Below are positions 55,489 to 63,403 of a stretch of DNA of 64,000 nt, piece by piece. The DNA comes from CAVYXK01 sp963708245 (GTDB taxonomy: Bacteria > Pseudomonadota > Alphaproteobacteria > Acetobacterales > Acetobacteraceae): positions 3,038,001-3,102,000 of the forward strand of contig OY970201.1 of assembly GCA_963708245.1 (NCBI GenBank), written 5' to 3'. The notes under the pieces are model-generated. The model had not been told where the DNA came from. It worked only from the letters and a program-made list of their open reading frames with translations, and did no database searches. The translations under genes were made by a program, and so were the position numbers. Position 1 is the first letter of the stretch, and every line of letters starts with the position of its first letter.

Positions 55489-55776
55489 ATGCTATTCATG
55501 GCGATCAGTCCCCCGAGACAAGCCGGCGCCGCGGCGCTGAACGCGCGAGGCATCCGCACGTCGCGGGTGGGGGTGGCACGACTCGACGGTCTGGAACCTG
55601 TTGGCCCGGGACGCGGGTTGGCGGATCCAAGTGGCACGAAAAATGCGAGGACTTTCGTAACGGAGGGGTATATCCTGCTGCCGCCGGGGACAGAACCCGA
55701 CCACGAGTTGCAGCGTTTCCCGTTCATCCGAGAGGCGGCTCGGGCCGCCAAGGAGAGGGATCATGGCTTCGCGTGA
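55489..55776 (+). CDS. Small hypothetical protein downstream of BREX
   Basis: 95 residues from ATG 55489. It has an Ala/Arg-rich start, then GLADPSGTKNARTFVTEGYI and LPPGTEPDHELQRFPFIREA. No membrane segment or known domain. It overlaps the next small gene by 14 bases and probably belongs with it rather than with BREX. Confidence 0.5.
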   Translation: MLFMAISPPRQAGAAALNARGIRTSRVGVARLDGLEPVGPGRGLADPSGTKNARTFVTEGYILLPPGTEPDHELQRFPFIREAARAAKERDHGFA

Positions 55777-56053
55777 AGCTCAGGTAGCAGAGGTCCGCGC
55801 CAATTACGACGCCTTTGCCGCTGCGCTCCCTGATTTGCTGCCGCAGCACAGGGGGAAATTCGCCGCGTACAGGCATCGGTCGCTCGTCGGCATTTTCGAG
55901 AGCTTCAAAGAGGCCCTGAATTATTGCACTAGCGAGTATGGAGATCATCTGTTTTCAATCCAAGAGATCACGGCCGAACCCCTAGATCTCGGGTGGCTCT
56001 CGCATGCCTCAGATGAGAGTTCCATACGATCCCACGGTAGGCCCGATCATTGA
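55763..56053 (+). CDS. Small conserved hypothetical protein, next to a retropepsin-like gene
   Basis: A 96-residue soluble protein: EVRANYDAFAAALPDLLPQH, then RGKFAAYRHRSLVGIFESFK and HLFSIQEITAEPLDLGWLSH. The compact 'P...HRGKFA..R' then 'F...EAL.YC' then 'LFSIQE' pattern looks like a small conserved alpha/beta domain. The last 15 or so residues overlap the retropepsin gene. Function unknown. Confidence 0.62.
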   Translation: MASREAQVAEVRANYDAFAAALPDLLPQHRGKFAAYRHRSLVGIFESFKEALNYCTSEYGDHLFSIQEITAEPLDLGWLSHASDESSIRSHGRPDH

Positions 56054-56251
56054 GGCTGCGATAGGATTTCCAATAAGCCGCTGCGGTCCAGGCGTTTCAA
56101 GCGCTGTGATGGCCGTCAAGCTCTTGGTAGATACAGGCGCGCGCTCCACGCACATATCGGCAGCGGCCGCGACCCGGCTGCGGCTGCCGGTTGTGGGATA
56201 TCGCCCGCTTAGTCCTACTGAGTCGCAAACCGGACGGGCTGACGGCCTGAT
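56004..56251 (+). pseudogene. Retropepsin-like aspartic protease, 5' part (cut by IS701-like element)
   Basis: From ATG 56004: MPQMRVPYDPTVGPIIEAAI, then VKLLVDTGARSTHISAAAAT with the aspartic-protease signature DTGA, and GRADGL at the junction. Joined to 57743-57968 across one TGAT it gives a continuous 157-residue frame of normal length for single-domain bacterial retropepsins. The insertion breaks it. Confidence 0.82.
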
Positions 56252-57738
56252 TTAGCCCTTGCTGCGACGCGGTCGCGCTATGGTACGGGTGAAGATTCGA
56301 ACCGCTCGGGGAGGGCGGCATGGATCTTCGCGATCGGTCTGGCACGGAAGCCCGGTTCAGAGCCTACGCGGCGGATTTGGCCCGGTGCTCGGCCATGCCG
56401 ACCGGGTCGCACCGTTTCAAGACTACTGCATCGGCTTGATCTCGACCGAGGGCCGCAAGAGCGTCGAACCGCTGGCGGCGGTGACCGCACCAGAGCGGAC
56501 CGCGGCCCAGCACCAGTCGCTGCTGCATCTGGTGGCGCAAGCCCCATGGTCGGACCAGGCGATGCTGACCCGGGTGCGCGAGTTGGTGCTGCCATCCATC
56601 ACCGGCGATGAGCCGATCCAGGCCTGGATCATCGACGACACGGCGTTCCCCAAGAAGGGCCACCACTCGGTCGGCGTGGCGCGGCAATACTGCGGGCAGC
56701 TTGGCAAGCAGGAGAACTGCCAGGTGGCGGTGAGCCTCTCGGTGGCCACCCACCAGGCGAGCCTGCCGGTCGCCTATCGATTGTATCTGCCGCAGGACTG
56801 GGCTGACGACCCGGTGCGGCGGATCACCGCGGGCGTGCCGGCGGAGGTTACGTTCCAGACCAAGCCGGAGATCGCGCTGCGGCAAATGCGCCAAGCCCAC
56901 GCTGATGGCCTGCCGGCGGCAGTGGCGCTGATGGACCCAGCCTATGGCAACAACGCTACGCTGCGTGGCGGGATCAGCGAACTCGGACAGCCCTACGTGG
57001 CCGGCATCCTACCCACCACAGCAGTCTGGCGGCCGGGCGAGGCAGCAGTGCCAGCCCCGGCATGGTCGGGCCGCGGCCGGCCGCCCAAACGGCCGCGCCG
57101 TGATGATGCGCATCAGCCGGTCTCGGCCAAGCAGCTGGCGATCGAGCTGGCCGCCGACGCCTGGCAGCCGATCACCTGGCGAGAGGGCAGCAACACGGCA
57201 CTGAGCTCACGCTTTGCCCGCCTGCGGGTGCGTCCGGCACACGATGATACCAAACGCAACGAACCTGCGGCGGAAGAGTGGCTGCTGATCGAGTGGCCAG
57301 AGGGCGCGAGCGAACCGGACCATTACTGGCTTTCCACGCTGCCGTCGGACATCACGTTCGAGCGGATGGTGGATCTCACCAAGCTGCGCTGGCGGATCGA
57401 ACGCGACTATCTGGATCTGAAGCAGGAGGTCGGGCTCGGCCATTACGAAGGCCGCGGCTGGCGGGGCTTTCACCATCACGCAAGCCTATGCATTGCGGCC
57501 TACGGATTCCTGGTCTCCGAGAAGGCGACGATTCCCCCCTCAGGACTTGCCCGCGCCTGGCGCGGCCAGCGACCTGCCGTTCCCGCAGGTTACCGACCCA
57601 GAGGAGCTGCCGCTGCGTTCGCAGCGTCATGTGCCGAACTCGATTGCGACGCTGCGCATCCGTCTCGCACGTACCTTCGTCCATGCACTGCCGCGATGTC
57701 CCTGCTGCGGGCATAGGCGCCAGCCCTTAAGCGCGGCA
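56252..57738 (+). mobile_element. IS701-like insertion between TGAT repeats
   Basis: TGAT occurs at 56248-56251 and 57739-57742, and excising one copy plus the interval restores the retropepsin frame. Clear terminal inverted repeats were not found, so the exact tips are inferred from the host gene. The interior is a single frameshifted transposase. Confidence 0.75.
56320..57738 (+). pseudogene. IS701-family transposase with two frameshifts
   Basis: From ATG 56320 the frame reads MDLRDRSGTEARFRAYAADL; after a one-base loss near 56385 it continues LGHADRVAPFQDYCIGLIST, then IQAWIIDDTAFPKKGHHSVG, ALMDPAYGNN, and KLRWRIERDYLDLKQEVGLG with the C-terminal Glu. A second change at the C-run near 57535 shifts to LPLRSQRHVPNSIATLRIRL. 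Two lesions make it inactive. Confidence 0.8.
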
Positions 57739-57742
57739 TGAT

Positions 57743-57968
57743 GAGTGACGCAGTAGGATTAGAAGCAGGTACTCAGACGGTTATGGTCGATGTCTTTATT
57801 GGAGACCTTACATTTCCAGGGATGATTGGCGTCTCGTTTTCTGATCTGCAACTGCCCGAGCTACCCAACCCGAGCCCGACCTACACCGGTGTGCTGGGCC
57901 GCGACGTGATGGACCAGGGCGCCCTGCGGCTGGATGGGCGAACCAAGGAGCTGATCCTGACCTTCTAA
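57743..57968 (+). pseudogene. Retropepsin-like aspartic protease, 3' part
   Basis: Begins right after the second TGAT (GAGTGACGCAG) and reads SDAVGLEAGTQTVMVDVFIG, then YTGVLGRDVMDQGALRLDGR with the retropepsin C-terminal strand motif LGRD, ending ELILTF. Its composition matches the 5' part at 56.0 kb. Confidence 0.82.
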
Positions 57969-58038
57969 CTCCCGCACCAACTCCCAAGCGTGCGCGGCCG
58001 CCGAGGCGAGCGTGTTTGTGGCGGAGACGGGCCGCGGT

Positions 58039-58117
58039 CGTTTCCTACGGGCGCCGCTGTTCGGCCTCTGCGTTTCATCTCCTGCTACAGGCGATCGGCC
58101 GCCGCGCGCCGGGCCTC
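58039..58117 (-). repeat. About 80-bp repeat shared with 31291-31371
   Basis: It starts CGTTTCCTACGGGCGCCGCT on the plus strand and is about 85% identical to 31291-31371 with one 2-bp gap. It covers the 3' end of the small hypothetical frame 58085-58249. Confidence 0.65.
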
Positions 58118-58249
58118 CAAATCGTCATCCGTCATCGGGTGGGGCGTCTTCTTGGCGTCAACGATAATCGACGCCGGCACAGCCTGTGGCTTGCGCTTGA
58201 TCCGGCGCGGCGACCGGGCGATGACGATGTTGGGCTTGGCAGTCAGCAC
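58085..58249 (-). pseudogene. Small hypothetical protein with an early amber codon
   Basis: A GTG at 58249 opens LTAKPNIVIARSPRRIKRKP, then SIIVDAKKTPHPMTDDDLEA and RRAAADRL, then TAG at 58085. The frame continues QEMKRR, where TGG would give the expected Trp; the first copy of this region (31.3 kb) has Trp there. It is a basic, disordered-looking protein of unknown function, probably inactivated. Confidence 0.45.
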
Positions 58250-58319
58250 GGCAGATATATGGGCGACGTGGGGGCGCCGAGGGAGGGGGCCGCTGTTTGA
58301 GGCGGAGCGGAGCTGGTCG

Positions 58320-58574
58320 TCATTGACGTGGCCTCACGATGCTGCCCGGCGGAACGCCCGCGAGTTTGTGGGCTCGCTGGTATTCGGCGGCGAGCGCGTC
58401 ACGATCCGAGCCGGTCGGACCGCACACCACGCGCCGCTGTTGGTTGTCCCGGGCGTGGCGGGTGGCCGATTGCCAGGGCTGATCGTCGGTCATCGGACCT
58501 TCCACCGAGAAGACACCGAGACGATGATCGGCGACGATCAGGTAGAACGGCTCGGTCGGAGGGGGGGCGGGCAT
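58320..58574 (-). CDS. Small conserved hypothetical protein
   Basis: 84 residues from ATG 58574. MPAPPPTEPFYLIVADHRLG, then VFSVEGPMTDDQPWQSATRH and DRDALAAEYQRAHKLAGVPP. Soluble, no known fold. The strong conservation-like pattern (FYLIVAD...FSVEGPMTDD) and normal codon use favour a real gene. Confidence 0.6.
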   Translation of the reverse strand: MPAPPPTEPFYLIVADHRLGVFSVEGPMTDDQPWQSATRHARDNQQRRVVCGPTGSDRDALAAEYQRAHKLAGVPPGSIVRPRQ

Positions 58575-58807
58575 GGGGCATTCTACCCCCACACGGACAC
58601 GAAGAAGCCCCCCGCGCGGGTCGGTGTCGCGTGGCGCGAGGATCACCGGCGGGCGGACAACCCAGGTCCGGGGCGTCGGGGGGCTGGCGATGGCCTGCCG
58701 CCGGAGTGTAGATTGGCGCGGGTCTTGGCAGCGGGCACACTCGTAAGGAAACTTACACCTAGCGCGCGCGTTACATGCGTCCTAAACTCGGTCTGGAGGA
58801 CCATGCC

Positions 58808-59077
58808 GTGCGCGATGAACTCCAACGTGTGCGTGATTGGGCGCAAACCAAAGTCCAAGGCGGACAAGAGCCGCCTTGGGCTTGGTATCAGTACATGAAG
58901 CTAATCGAGACAGCCGACGCCATTTTGGCTGGTATGGCGGCGGCTAGGCCCCAGGCAGATTCACCGGAATCGGCGCCACGTCCGGCCACGCATCTCCGAC
59001 TAGCGGCTTGTAATGGTTCGCAAGAAACCTCTCAATTCCGTCCCGATCAGCCTTCTTCGGGACCGCTGCCCATGTGA
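58808..59077 (+). CDS. Small conserved hypothetical protein
   Basis: 89 residues from GTG 58808, preceded at eight bases by GGAGG (an ATG at 58775 is the alternative). Core: VRDELQRVRDWAQTKVQGGQ, then EPPWAWYQYMKLIETADAIL, a helical unit. The C-terminal third overlaps the 3' end of the minus-strand gene at 58944 and may not be native. Function unknown. Confidence 0.55.
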   Translation: MRDELQRVRDWAQTKVQGGQEPPWAWYQYMKLIETADAILAGMAAARPQADSPESAPRPATHLRLAACNGSQETSQFRPDQPSSGPLPM

Positions 59078-59300
59078 TTCGCAAAGTACCGAATTGTCGG
59101 TACTGCGTGGTCACCTTGTCCTGTCGATGTGCGGCGATCCTCTCGATAACAATGCCCTGGCCAACGCGCACGACCTGAGAAGGATTCCCTTCGTGCCAGA
59201 TGACGTATACGCCAGAGATGTTGCCGATATTTTCGAGAGTTACCGTTTCGAATGGACACCAGATATTGGATTGGCATTTAACCCAGGTAACGAGTGCCAT
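58944..59300 (-). CDS. Possible GIY-YIG-related small protein
   Basis: 118 residues. ISGVYVIWHEGNPSQVVRVG and GQGIVIERIAAHRQDKVTTQ resemble the GIY-YIG nuclease fold opening ('GVYVI...RVGQ'), followed by LRITWAAVPKKADRDGIERF and LANHYKPLVGDAWPDVAPIP. The second Tyr-Ile-Gly triad is changed to VGQ, and the catalytic Arg/Glu cannot be placed with certainty. Complete length for a single-domain member. Tentative. Confidence 0.55.
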   Translation of the reverse strand: MALVTWVKCQSNIWCPFETVTLENIGNISGVYVIWHEGNPSQVVRVGQGIVIERIAAHRQDKVTTQYRQFGTLRITWAAVPKKADRDGIERFLANHYKPLVGDAWPDVAPIPVNLPGA

Positions 59301-59456
59301 AGTCGTGGTTCTCCTTCGGCCTCAAAGGCCGATGCACAACAGCACTCTTGACGCGGCCAGCCGTTTCCGCTTACATGGTAACGTGGGTTAGATAACCGTA
59401 CTGACCGACCCGCTCGGAGTGCAGACAGCGGGTAGGCACGAGACCAGAGAGTTAGC

Positions 59457-59493
59457 GGCTGCAACACCTGCCAGGGTGTGCAGCCGTTTCTTT
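59457..59493 (+). terminator. Hairpin plus T-rich tail
   Basis: GGCTGCAACACC and GGGTGTGCAGCC pair around a 5-base loop (one bulge), and the tail reads GTTTCTTT on the plus strand. It lies in the spacer between two minus-strand genes with no plus-strand gene just upstream, so its role is uncertain. Confidence 0.4.
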
Positions 59494-59759
59494 GGCCGGG
59501 TGGCCTCATATACGATGCAGATCGAAAAGGGAAGTGCTTAGTGCCCGCTCCGACTATATGTCGCGCGGAGGGGCCGAATCGACGCTATATCTTGGCTAGC
59601 CGAGGGGGTGGAGTCGGGGCAAGCGTGTGAGTCGCTTCGCACCACCTCCCGGCGCACGTAATTCGTCCGGTGCGTTGTCATCCGCACCATACCGCGCTGG
59701 CGGTACACCCAGCGTGGGGTCAGGATGGGCGATCCGTGGCAGCGCCAGCCGCACGGGTC

Positions 59760-60250
59760 TCCGGTTGGCGGAGGCCGAAAAGTGGGCCATCTACTCCTCC
59801 CCCACTGCACCTCGCGATAACCAACCCCTGCTTCCTCCAAGAGAGTCCTCGCAAGCTCAAGGTGCTCCTTCCACTTTGATACCGCCTTGGGCGGGTAGGC
59901 CACGACCTCAGTGATGCCTGCCTGTATCATCTCGACCGTGCACCGCGTGCACGGCGGGCCGCCCCACACCATGCCGCTCTGGTCGGTCGCCGCGTGCAGC
60001 CCTTGAAGGAGACGCCGATCCGCGCCGCGACCAGGACGGCGTCATCTCGGCATGCACCGTCAGCTTCAGCTTCATGTCCCGGTCGTGCAGCCGGCACGGG
60101 GTTGTCGGCGATCTTCCTGGGGAACCCGTTGAAGCCCATCGAGCGAGGCTCATTGTCGGGTCGGACGATGCCTAGGCCCCTCCTACACCTACACCCGGAC
60201 AATGCCGGATCCTCGCCGACAAGCGTTTTTCGGACATGGAACGGACACAA
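59760..60250 (-). pseudogene. dCMP deaminase, frameshifted
   Basis: Fragments in several frames, from 5' to 3': GLGIVRPDNEPRSMGFNGFP and RKIADNP, then DRDMKLKLTVHAEM with the zinc-binding His-Ala-Glu, then ARIGVSFKGC, then GGPPCTRCTVEMIQAGITEV with the PCxxC zinc site and YPPKAVSKWKEHLELARTLL. Together they match a deoxycytidylate deaminase, a phage or island pyrimidine enzyme. At least three frameshifts. Confidence 0.78.
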
Positions 60251-60313
60251 ATGGAGAAGCCTCGATCCAGACGATCGAGGCTTTGCACAAGATACTGAAA
60301 TATTGAGGTGTTT

Positions 60314-60390
60314 TGGTTGCGGGGCCAGGATTTGAGCCTCGGACCTTCAGGTTATGAACCTGACGAGCTACCGGGCTGCTCCGTCCCGCG
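60314..60390 (-). tRNA. Degenerate initiator-type tRNA (CAT anticodon)
   Basis: A 77-base cloverleaf with CCA. Initiator hallmarks are present: C1 opposite A72 and the AGCAGCCCGGTAGCTCG D region. Loop TTCATAA gives anticodon CAT. Compared with a normal alphaproteobacterial tRNA-fMet it has A7 opposite C66, G50 opposite G64, and C instead of T at position 54. These disrupt the acceptor and T stems, so this may be a tRNA-like relic or an island-borne variant. Confidence 0.78.
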
Positions 60391-60467
60391 CGGGTTAGCT
60401 GGATATGCCGTTCGGACGCGCCCACTGGGTTCAAGTCCGGCGGGCATGATTGACGGGACTGTTAGCA

Positions 60468-60845
60468 TTACCGCCCGTTAATCTTCGCGGTGCCCCTGTT
60501 CTTCGATCCGTGCGGCCTTCCGCCTAGCGTGCACTGGCCCGTCACGCGCTGCACCTGAAACCCGCGCGGCGGACGCGGCGGGGGCGGGCGGGCTAGGTAC
60601 ACCCGGAGGCGCTGCCGGGCGTCGGAAAGGATCGCAATCTGCGTATCAGACAGGTCCAGCATGATCTGGGCCACTCGCCGTGGTAGCGGCGAGCAGCCGC
60701 AACGCCACCTCCAGATTGTAGTCGGGTGAACGCGAAAATATTGGGCCGCCTGAGCGCTGCCGCGGCCGAATAGGCAATGGAGCAGCACAGCAAACTCGCC
60801 GTAGTCAAGGCTAGAAGTGAACGGCTTCGGAATTCGGCCCGGCAT
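60468..60845 (-). CDS. HTH protein of the integrative element
   Basis: 125 residues. SSLDYGEFAVLLHCLFGRGS, then AQAAQYFRVHPTTIWRWRCG and PLPRRVAQIMLDLSDTQIAI form a helix-turn-helix region of the kind found in small phage/island regulators; the Arg/Pro/Lys-rich tail may contact DNA or RNA. It follows the primase gene across a palindrome-rich spacer. No named family. Confidence 0.55.
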   Translation of the reverse strand: MPGRIPKPFTSSLDYGEFAVLLHCLFGRGSAQAAQYFRVHPTTIWRWRCGCSPLPRRVAQIMLDLSDTQIAILSDARQRLRVYLARPPPPRPPRGFQVQRVTGQCTLGGRPHGSKNRGTAKINGR

Positions 60846-61068
60846 GGTGCGACATTAACGATCGGAAGCCCGCTGTCCAGCATGGGCGCAACCGTACCGT
60901 TGCGCTTACAGTTTTCGGCGCGATGACCACACGACCTGGACCGCTCTCTGAAAATTCGTGAGATCGGCCCGGCCCTCACCGGTTCGCATACCTGGTGCAT
61001 CCGGTCGATGCCGGATCAGAGGAACGGCTACCGGGGTCCCAGGCAGCAATGCCGCCAGTCTTGGTCAC

Positions 61069-61198
61069 GGTTCGGGGTTGCTCCCAGAACTGCTCCGTGC
61101 TCCGGGGCTATAAGCCCCTGGGAGCACTCGGAGCAGGGAGCATTTCTGGGACGAAACGCGGAGCGGCGCGGAGCAACTCGGAGCACCGCCCCCGAACC
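61069..61198. repeat. Nested palindromes and repeated GGAGC/GCTCC boxes
   Basis: About 130 bp contain nine GGAGC or GCTCC boxes arranged as nested inverted repeats: an outer pair GGTTCGGGG (61069-61077) and CCCCGAACC (61190-61198), and an inner hairpin CTGCTCCG..TGCTCC..GGGGCT with loop ATA and partner AGCCCC..GGGAGCA..CGGAGCAG. More CGGAGC boxes run into the 3' end of the primase gene (about 61315-61385). It is the only content of the spacer 60846-61201. Confidence 0.7.
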
Positions 61199-61201
61199 CC
61201 A

Positions 61202-63070
61202 TCATGGTAGCCACACCCAATCGCGAGTGAAGCCTAGAAATCCCTTGCGTTTCAGCGTTGTGAGGGCGTGATTTTCAGGCCGGTACCCGGCTCGGGTCAG
61301 CTCAGTTTGGCCGCTCGGAGCGTTTCGGAGCAAACCCTCGGGAAACCAGCCGCGGGCAATGAGCCGCTGGCGAAGCCCGGAGCGAGACACGGCGGCAACG
61401 AACTGCATCAGTGGCTCTGGTTGAATCGATTCGCTGTGCTCGGCCACCAGGGTTCTTAGCTCGCGGAGTAGCATTGCGGGCGCGTCACGTAGTTTGGCCT
61501 CTTTGGCCCGCGTGTCGGAAGCCGTTGACCCGACTTCTTCGGCGATAGCGGCGGTGATCGGGTCGCCATCGTCATCTTCGCCAAGGTATTCGGCTCGGAT
61601 GCCGAATGTCAGCGTGGTGTCTGACGGCCCGTTTCGGTTCTTGCCGAAGCGAATGATGCGGGGCCGGTCCCCGCTGCCTTCAATGATCAGGGTAACATCC
61701 GCATCGCCATTCAACGTGCCATGACCGCGAGGAGTGTTCCCGTCCTTTGGCATGTGGTGGCAAATTGCCACAGCGGGGTCGCAGATCGCGCCCAGAGCCC
61801 GCGCCACTTGAACAACTCTCCCCATGCCATCCGGCGCGTCCGGGTCGTTCTCCTTGAGCCCTGGGAAGGCGCGCGCCAGTGTATCAATCATGATCAGCAC
61901 TGGTTTGATCGCCTGTACCAACCGCTCAACGTCGGCCAATGAAGTGCTGTCGGGTGATCGCAGGTCCACGGGGTCCGGCACTAGCATAAACAATGGTGCA
62001 ACGCCCCATTGCCGGCGCAGCGCCCTGACGCGCACCTGCATGCCGGTGCCATCCTCGCACGCGAAATAGATAACGGGGCCTTGCTGGACGCGACGCCCCA
62101 AGACGGTGCGCCCTTGCGCTACGGCATACCCGAGATGTGGGCCGACGACGCTCTTTCCTGTACCGGGTTGCCCAATGATCAACGCCAGGTCGCCTCGCCC
62201 TAGAATGCCTTTGACGACGTATGCGCGTGGCTGCGCTCTTTCGCAGTCCGCAGGACGTAGAACGGTCAGGCCGATCTTGTGCAGCTCAGGGTGATCGGCG
62301 CTCCATTCAGGCACCTCTGAGGCGAGCCGCTCTAATTCCGCGGCTGTCCCGCCAGCCGCAAACCAATCCGATACGTCGCCCTTGGGCGGGAGGTCTGGCA
62401 GGTGAAGGATGCGAACGGATCGCGCGATGCCGGTTAGCTTGTGTACAATATCGAGTGCATGAGCTTCTCCGGCTTCATCGTTGTCGGGAACGATGACGAC
62501 ATTCCGGCCGCGCAGATGTTCGCTATAGCTCGGCAACCACTTGCCCTTGTACCGCCTACCGGGAACCGGTTTCTGTGCGCCTCCGGGATTACACGTCGCG
62601 GCGAGGCCACGTTCGAGCAGCGCATCAACGTCCTTTTCACCTTCAACGATAAACACTGTGGCATTCGGCGCAGCCTTCAGCAGCTCAGGGAGGCGATAGG
62701 GGACCCGTTCAACTCCCCTCAGGCTCCATATCCAGTTGCCGTCGCGGTCCGGCCGACGCTGGCGGAAATCCTTAGGGATGAACCGGACGACCTGAAACAA
62801 CAACCGTTCGCTAGCGTCGAGGTAATCGTAGGTAGCCGATATGCGATCCTCACCGTTCGGCGGCGGATTGCCGTTTACCTTCCTGTAGAGGCTGGCGTAT
62901 CCTCCGCCTTCCCCGGCTTCATGGTCATACCACTCGCCAGTCCTGAGATTGATGCTTTTGGAACCGTGCGACCCGAAGCGAATATCATCGCGCACAGATC
63001 GTTGTTTGTTCGGCTCACCCCATAGTTTGCGGCCCAACTCCACCATCTCGGGGGCGCGTATCGCGCTCAC
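61202..63070 (-). CDS. TOPRIM/RecA-like primase-helicase of an integrative element
   Basis: A 622-residue protein. The N-terminus has a zinc-less primase-like domain (RDDIRFGSHGSKSINLRTGE), then TOPRIM: IVEGEKDVDALLE (Glu144) and VVIVPDNDEAGEAH (Asp196). A RepA/AAA_25 ATPase follows with Walker A GQPGTGKS (300-307) and Walker B IKPVLIMIDTLARAFPG. The C-terminal 100 residues are helical. Such proteins replicate or maintain phage satellites and integrative elements. Intact, unlike the primase and ATPase fragments at 24.7 and 37 kb. Confidence 0.88.
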   Translation of the reverse strand: MSAIRAPEMVELGRKLWGEPNKQRSVRDDIRFGSHGSKSINLRTGEWYDHEAGEGGGYASLYRKVNGNPPPNGEDRISATYDYLDASERLLFQVVRFIPKDFRQRRPDRDGNWIWSLRGVERVPYRLPELLKAAPNATVFIVEGEKDVDALLERGLAATCNPGGAQKPVPGRRYKGKWLPSYSEHLRGRNVVIVPDNDEAGEAHALDIVHKLTGIARSVRILHLPDLPPKGDVSDWFAAGGTAAELERLASEVPEWSADHPELHKIGLTVLRPADCERAQPRAYVVKGILGRGDLALIIGQPGTGKSVVGPHLGYAVAQGRTVLGRRVQQGPVIYFACEDGTGMQVRVRALRRQWGVAPLFMLVPDPVDLRSPDSTSLADVERLVQAIKPVLIMIDTLARAFPGLKENDPDAPDGMGRVVQVARALGAICDPAVAICHHMPKDGNTPRGHGTLNGDADVTLIIEGSGDRPRIIRFGKNRNGPSDTTLTFGIRAEYLGEDDDGDPITAAIAEEVGSTASDTRAKEAKLRDAPAMLLRELRTLVAEHSESIQPEPLMQFVAAVSRSGLRQRLIARGWFPEGLLRNAPSGQTELTRAGYRPENHALTTLKRKGFLGFTRDWVWLP

Positions 63071-63131
63071 CGCATCTACCGTCGGAGCACGCTATCCACG
63101 GCCTAGTTCACGCTCTGTGCTGGCGGGTTCG

Positions 63132-63338
63132 CTACTGTGCGCGAGGCAGCGTTGCGAGGAGCGCGCGGAGCGCATCCTCGGTAACGAGCGTCCTCTTGCC
63201 ACACTTCAGAGCTTGAAGTCGGCCGCTGCGGATCAACGCAAACATCGTTGTGCGTCCAAGGCCGGCGCGTTTGGCTGCGTTTTCAATCGAATGCGCCAGC
63301 GGCGCAGCATCTTGTGTGTCCTGGTGTTTGGCGTCCAT
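63132..63338 (-). CDS. AlpA/excisionase-type HTH protein
   Basis: 68 residues from the second ATG (63338). The MerR-like HTH_17 pattern is clear: HSIENAAKRAGLGRTTMFAL, then IRSGRLQALKCGKRTLVTED with ALRALLATLP. Small proteins of this type act as excisionases or activators of integrase genes in P4-like islands. It lies 60 bp upstream of the primase gene. Confidence 0.8.
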   Translation of the reverse strand: MDAKHQDTQDAAPLAHSIENAAKRAGLGRTTMFALIRSGRLQALKCGKRTLVTEDALRALLATLPRAQ

Positions 63339-63403
63339 CTGCACCTCCATGCACGTTCACGGATGCAGAGTGGTGTGGCAGTGTCGATTTGTGATCTGGC
63401 GGA

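Noticed and set aside
57990..58898. 302-residue plus-strand frame
   Set aside because: It crosses the antisense of two better-supported small minus-strand genes and a repeat, and is Arg/Gly-rich without motifs.
60395..60450. Second tRNA 3' half (GGGTTCAAGTCC) next to the fMet-like gene
   Set aside because: Only a T-arm-like string is visible; no acceptor, D or anticodon arm could be paired.
61069..61198. Possible CRISPR array
   Set aside because: The GGAGC boxes are short, irregularly spaced and in both orientations; there is no constant repeat-spacer unit.
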